Shown here: piece by piece, positions 5,665 to 7,717 of the stretch
Layout of the letters: the number at the start of each line of letters is the position of its first letter
How positions within the stretch are numbered: the first letter of the stretch is position 1
Source of the DNA: an uncultured Muribaculaceae bacterium
Lineage (GTDB): Bacteria > Bacteroidota > Bacteroidia > Bacteroidales > Muribaculaceae
Assembly: GCA_910585755.1 (NCBI GenBank)
Contig: CAJUFH010000006.1
Span: 1 to 7,717, forward strand
Direction of reading: 5' to 3'
DNA: 7,717 nt
Translations under genes and position numbers: made by a program
Notes under the pieces: generated by a model
What the model was told of the DNA's origin: nothing
Databases searched by the model: none
Seen by the model: the letters and a program-made list of their open reading frames with translations, nothing else

Positions 5665-5700
5665 GAAAAGAGGGTGAATCTGAATTTTGATACACCCTCT
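5665..5700 (-). terminator. Terminator-like hairpin at the right end of the insertion sequence, facing inward
   Basis: On the minus strand AGAGGGTG (5700-5693) pairs with CACCCTCT (5676-5669), followed by TTTCG, so the T-run is TTTT counting the last stem base. It would stop transcripts coming from hpf before they reach the transposase. It mirrors the hairpin at the left end. Confidence 0.45.
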
Positions 5701-5743
5701 GGCTTTTCGGCCGTCAGGCTGTTGTCTGCCGGTTAGGGGGTGG

Positions 5744-6034
5744 TTATTTCTGGCCTTTTTTCTTTTCGAGCTGCTTCTCGATTGCTTCGAGGCAGAGGTC
5801 GATGGCTTCTTCGAAGGTGTCGGCGACCTTGCTGGCCACCATCTCTTCCTGGGGCTGCAATACTTTTACCACTGCTTCCTTGTTCATCGCCGTTTCGGGC
5901 TTTACGACCGTTAGTTTCACGTCGACGGAGGTAATCGCGGGGCTGTGGCGCTGAACGCGCTCTGCTTTCTTGTTGATGAAGGCGATCAGTTTCTCGCTGG
6001 CGTCGAAGTTGATGGCTTGAATACGTACGTCCAT
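5744..6034 (-). CDS. hpf: Ribosome hibernation promoting factor, short form
   Basis: A 96-residue protein of the HPF/RaiA family, which binds the decoding region of the 30S subunit in slow-growing cells and inactivates ribosomes. The usual beta-alpha-beta-beta-beta-alpha order can be read: MDVRIQAINFDAS (1-13), helix EKLIAFINKKAERVQRHS (14-31), strands around SVDVKLTVV (36-44), MNKEAVVKVL (50-59) and EMVASKV (64-70), then helix TFEEAIDLCLEAIEKQLEKKK (73-93). It ends where short forms end and lacks the C-terminal dimerisation domain of long HPF. A strong ribosome binding site, AAGGAGGA, lies about 7 bases upstream of the ATG and overlaps the stop codon of the recombinase gene, so the two are probably translated in a coupled way. 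An insertion sequence lies 44 bases past the stop. I see no convincing terminator in that gap. Confidence 0.92.
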   Translation of the reverse strand: MDVRIQAINFDASEKLIAFINKKAERVQRHSPAITSVDVKLTVVKPETAMNKEAVVKVLQPQEEMVASKVADTFEEAIDLCLEAIEKQLEKKKGQK

Positions 6035-6040
6035 GTTGTC

Positions 6041-6049
6041 TCCTCCTTA
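6041..6049 (-). promoter_or_regulatory. Strong Shine-Dalgarno site of hpf, overlapping the recombinase stop codon
   Basis: The minus strand reads TAAGGAGGA. The TAA is the stop of the recombinase, and AAGGAGGA is close to a full anti-16S match. Such strong sites are not the rule in Bacteroidota, so this one stands out and supports the chosen hpf start. Confidence 0.8.
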
Positions 6050-6949
6050 GTTTTTTTGTGCGCGGGGATGCGCGAGTTCGTAATTCTGTTTAAGGTCGCG
6101 GTATGTTATGTGCGTGTACACCTGCGTTGTCGCCAACGACTGGTGGCCAAGCAGTTGTTGCACGGCCGAGAGGTCCGCTCCGTTGTTTAGCATGTCGGTC
6201 GCGAAAGAGTGGCGCAGCGTGTGGGGGCTGAGGCGGGATGCCCGGCTGTGGCCGGTAAGCTCCTTCTTCACGACGCGCTCGACCAGCGAGGGGTAGACCG
6301 GGAGCCCTTCCTCGCGTCTGACGAAAAATGTCTCTGTGGCGGTCTGGCCTGTGTACCTCGCCCTGACGGCGCGGTAGCGCTCTATCGCGTCCTTCAGCTC
6401 CTGGCCGAAGGGGATTACTCTTTCCTTATTACGCTTTCCGAGCACTTTTAGTTCGCCCTTGGCGGCGTCGACGTCGGCGTCGCGTAGCCCGATCAGCTCG
6501 GCGCGCCGCATCCCGGTGGAGTAGAACATCAGGACTATCAGGCGGTCGCGTATTTCGCGGAAGCTGTCGGCGGCGACGGGGGGCTCTTCAAGCACTTCCT
6601 CCATCTCTTTCTGGCGGATGTAGACGGGGAGCTCTTTGGCGAATTTCGCCAGGGGGACCTCCGAGGCGGGGTTGGACTTGGCGAGTCCCTGGCGCAGGAG
6701 GTAGGCGTAGAAGCTGCTGACCGCGGTCAGCATTTTGCGCACTGTGCGCCCGGAAAGCCCTCTTGAAGACAGCGAGAGCGCCCAGGCGCGGGTGTCGCTG
6801 CCTGTGACGCTCTTGGGGTCAAACTCTTGTGGCTTTCCGCCCGTGATGAAGTCAACGAAGCGGTCAAGCGCGTTTTTGTACGTAGCAACGGTGTGGGCTG
6901 AACTGTTCAACTCACACCGAAGGTATGTTAAAAATGCGTCGGTCGGCAT
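6047..6949 (-). CDS. XerC/XerD-type tyrosine site-specific recombinase
   Basis: A 300-residue tyrosine recombinase of the size of XerC/XerD, the pair that resolves chromosome dimers at dif. The N-terminal SAM-like core-binding domain covers about 1-100 (SAHTVATYKNALDRFVDFI at 17-35). The catalytic domain follows with R148 (STGMRRAEL), K172 (GKRNKER), H243 and R246 (SPHTLRHSFAT), H269 (LLGHQSL) and nucleophile Y278 (TTQVYTH). All six expected residues are present. It ends 12 bases before hpf and lies downstream of rpsU on the same strand, an order I recall from Bacteroidales. That setting, and the lack of phage or integron genes nearby, argues for a housekeeping role rather than a mobile-element integrase. 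Whether it is the XerC or XerD equivalent cannot be settled here. A promoter lies just upstream, with a palindrome in its spacer. Confidence 0.9.
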   Translation of the reverse strand: MPTDAFLTYLRCELNSSAHTVATYKNALDRFVDFITGGKPQEFDPKSVTGSDTRAWALSLSSRGLSGRTVRKMLTAVSSFYAYLLRQGLAKSNPASEVPLAKFAKELPVYIRQKEMEEVLEEPPVAADSFREIRDRLIVLMFYSTGMRRAELIGLRDADVDAAKGELKVLGKRNKERVIPFGQELKDAIERYRAVRARYTGQTATETFFVRREEGLPVYPSLVERVVKKELTGHSRASRLSPHTLRHSFATDMLNNGADLSAVQQLLGHQSLATTQVYTHITYRDLKQNYELAHPRAQKN

Positions 6950-6983
6950 AGGCTTCGCTGGGGTATTGGTTGTCTCCCGGTAG

Positions 6984-7015
6984 CGAAATTAACGAAAACT
7001 TTCGTGAAAAGCAAA
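6984..7015 (-). promoter_or_regulatory. Promoter of the recombinase-hpf pair, with a palindrome in the spacer
   Basis: On the minus strand, TTTG (7015-7012) and TAATTTCG (6991-6984) are 20 bases apart, fitting the Bacteroidota pattern with TTCG in place of TTTG. The spacer holds ACGAAA (6992-6997) and TTTCGT (7000-7005), an inverted repeat that could be an operator. This would give the recombinase and hpf a promoter separate from rpsU. Confidence 0.6.
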
Positions 7016-7039
7016 AGTTTTTCGTTTTTTAGCGGCGCG

Positions 7040-7058
7040 GGCGGAGTTTTTGTCCGCC
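7040..7058 (-). other. Hairpin between rpsU and the recombinase gene
   Basis: GGCGGA (7040-7045) and TCCGCC (7053-7058) form a 6-bp GC-rich stem with a 7-base loop. On the minus strand no T-run follows. It may slow or partly end rpsU transcripts, but it is not a clear intrinsic terminator. Confidence 0.35.
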
Positions 7059-7107
7059 GACAGGCCTCCTGGGGCGCCTTATGCCGAAGTAGGGGAAGGG
7101 GAGCGGC

Positions 7108-7299
7108 TTATTCCTCGACCAGACGGAGCTTCTGGACGTAGATGGCCTTCATCATCTTCTTGCGGTTGGTAACCGAGGGCTTCTCGAACGCCTGGCGGGC
7201 GCGGAGTTCCTTCACGATACCTGTTTTCTCATATTTGCGCTTGAATTTTTTGAGAGCTTTTTCGATGTTGTCGCCTTCTTTTACTTGTACGATGATCAT
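7108..7299 (-). CDS. rpsU: 30S ribosomal protein S21 (bS21)
   Basis: A 63-residue basic protein with the typical bS21 sequence: MIIVQVKEGDNIEKALKKFKR at the start (chosen ATG at 7299), KYEKTGIVKELRARQAFEKP in the middle and NRKKMMKAIYVQKLRLVEE at the end. It is a component of the small ribosomal subunit near the platform, where it takes part in translation initiation. The frame is open further upstream, but the family begins at MIIV and an AAGGAA ribosome binding site lies about 9 bases before this ATG. The conserved length leaves no room for an extension. It is the first gene of the minus-strand group with the recombinase and hpf, and diverges from tRNA-Asn. Its leader of about 85 bases is GC-rich and structured. 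Confidence 0.95.
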   Translation of the reverse strand: MIIVQVKEGDNIEKALKKFKRKYEKTGIVKELRARQAFEKPSVTNRKKMMKAIYVQKLRLVEE

Positions 7300-7354
7300 T
7301 TTGTTATTATTCCTTGATTTTGTTGTTGTTATCGTTTGCGGGAACGCGACCGGG

Positions 7355-7386
7355 CGGGGCGTTCGCTCCCCGTTGCGCGTTTTGCG
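7355..7386 (-). other. Structured GC-rich leader of rpsU
   Basis: Between the rpsU promoter and its ribosome binding site, CGGGG (7355-7359) pairs with CCCCG (7368-7372), and GCGC repeats flank an AAAA loop just beyond (about 7375-7387). These hairpins would be in the rpsU 5' leader. A regulatory role, such as binding of a ribosomal protein, is a guess. Confidence 0.35.
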
Positions 7387-7388
7387 CG

Positions 7389-7420
7389 GCAAAGTTACGC
7401 ATTTTCCGCAATTTACCCAA
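7389..7420 (-). promoter_or_regulatory. rpsU promoter
   Basis: On the minus strand, TTG (7420-7418) and TAACTTTGC (7397-7389) are 20 bases apart, a near-consensus Bacteroidota promoter. The leader before the rpsU ATG is about 85 bases. Confidence 0.75.
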
Positions 7421-7555
7421 CATTCGTGCTGATTTTTTCCCGCGTTTTGTTTTGGAATTGAGGGCGCTGAGGGGGACTTGGGCTTGCGGCTGCCTGGAAA
7501 TGGCCTCCCGGAGCCTTTGAAAAAATGAAACGGGGTGCAAAAAACTCGAAAAAAG

Positions 7556-7587
7556 TTGCGTAATTGAAAAGAAAGGCGTAATTTTGC
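7556..7587 (+). promoter_or_regulatory. tRNA-Asn promoter
   Basis: TTG (7556-7558) and TAATTTTGC (7579-7587) are 20 bases apart, matching the Bacteroidota pattern. Transcription would begin near 7592-7596, about 70 bases before the tRNA. Together with the rpsU promoter it forms a divergent pair across 7390-7590, a stretch with no gene. Confidence 0.7.
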
Positions 7588-7664
7588 AACGCAAAACCGG
7601 GAGAGGTTTTGTTGAAAGGTTTTTTATCGTTTGGATTGAATCTCATCCGAGTTCAATTCTACCT

Positions 7665-7717
7665 GCTTCAATAGCTCAGTCGGTTAGAGCATCTGACTGT
7701 TAATCAGAGGGTCGTTG
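7665..7717 (+). tRNA. tRNA-Asn (anticodon GTT), 5' part, cut by the window edge
   Basis: The cloverleaf can be followed from the acceptor strand GCTTCAA (7665-7671) through TA, the D stem GCTC/GAGC, the anticodon stem TCTGA (7692-7696) and TCAGA (7704-7708), and the loop CTGTTAA with anticodon GTT at 7699-7701. The variable loop and first bases of the T stem (GTTG) end the window, so the T arm and 3' acceptor strand are not seen. Confidence 0.9.

Larger units (their letters stand above)
3831..5699 (-). mobile_element. IS1182-family insertion sequence, apparently intact
   Basis: The element is about 1869 bp, bounded by a perfect 17-bp inverted repeat: 3831-3847 (GAGGGTGTATCAAAATT) and its reverse complement at 5683-5699. 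It holds one long transposase gene on the minus strand with an uninterrupted frame and its own promoter. Size and transposase match the IS1182 family. At each end the terminal bases also form a local hairpin with a subterminal copy of the same motif (3859-3867 on the left, 5669-5676 on the right). No duplicated target sequence is visible: the flanks are AGAATAAAAC on the left and TGGCTTTTCG on the right. It lies 44 bases beyond the hpf stop codon and next to the second repeat copy. Confidence 0.88.

Noticed and set aside
3821..5709. Target-site duplication around the insertion sequence.
   Set aside because: The bases next to the two ends (AGAATAAAAC and TGGCTTTTCG) share no direct repeat.
6047..6949. 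Tyrosine recombinase as an integrase of a genomic island targeting tRNA-Asn.
   Set aside because: It sits between rpsU and hpf with coupled translation, is XerC/XerD-sized, and no attachment-site repeat of the tRNA is seen in the window.
7300..7392. Upstream extension of the rpsU frame to 94 residues.
   Set aside because: The extension would be encoded by the leader and lies before the family's conserved start MIIV, which has its own ribosome binding site.

Overview
The window looks like a chromosomal piece of a Bacteroidota genome, most likely order Bacteroidales. Two things in the sequence point there. Five promoters fit the Bacteroidota pattern (TTG or TTTG, 19-20 bases, then TAnnTTTG or TAnnTTCG) closely, and a sixth site has the -7 box only. 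The rpsU / tyrosine recombinase / hpf gene order is also one I recall from Bacteroidales. The family placement is inference; no search could be run.

Layout: (a) 1-365, minus strand: the N-terminal part of an unrecognised exported protein that runs off the left edge. (b) 366-991: 626 bases without a convincing protein gene. It holds the minus-strand promoter of (a), a structured repeat-bearing stretch (460-599), a near-consensus plus-strand promoter (645-676), and a very long imperfect palindrome (750-916). The palindrome's right half can instead pair with a third copy of the motif to make a hairpin followed by six T (858-942). (c) 992-3714, plus strand: a two-gene cassette, a GtrB/ArnC-like polyprenyl-phosphate glycosyltransferase (GT2) followed by a large multi-membrane GT-C-like protein. 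Together they could make a lipid-linked sugar and transfer it to a surface glycan or lipid outside the inner membrane. (d) 3734-3831: a second copy of the repeats found in (b), so the cassette is bracketed by them. (e) 3831-5699: an apparently intact IS1182-family insertion sequence with 17-bp perfect inverted ends, its own promoter and a full-length transposase on the minus strand. (f) 5744-7299, minus strand: the housekeeping group rpsU, a XerC/XerD-type recombinase and hpf. (g) 7556-7717, plus strand: promoter and the 5' part of tRNA-Asn(GTT), divergent from rpsU.

Regions (f) and (g) look like conserved core genome. Regions (b)-(e) look accessory: a surface-glycan cassette with its own repeats next to an insertion sequence that sits just downstream of hpf. 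The strongest candidate for something undescribed is the leader of the glycosyltransferase cassette. It has the architecture of a transcription attenuator with two mutually exclusive long hairpins. A mobile palindromic element is the main alternative.
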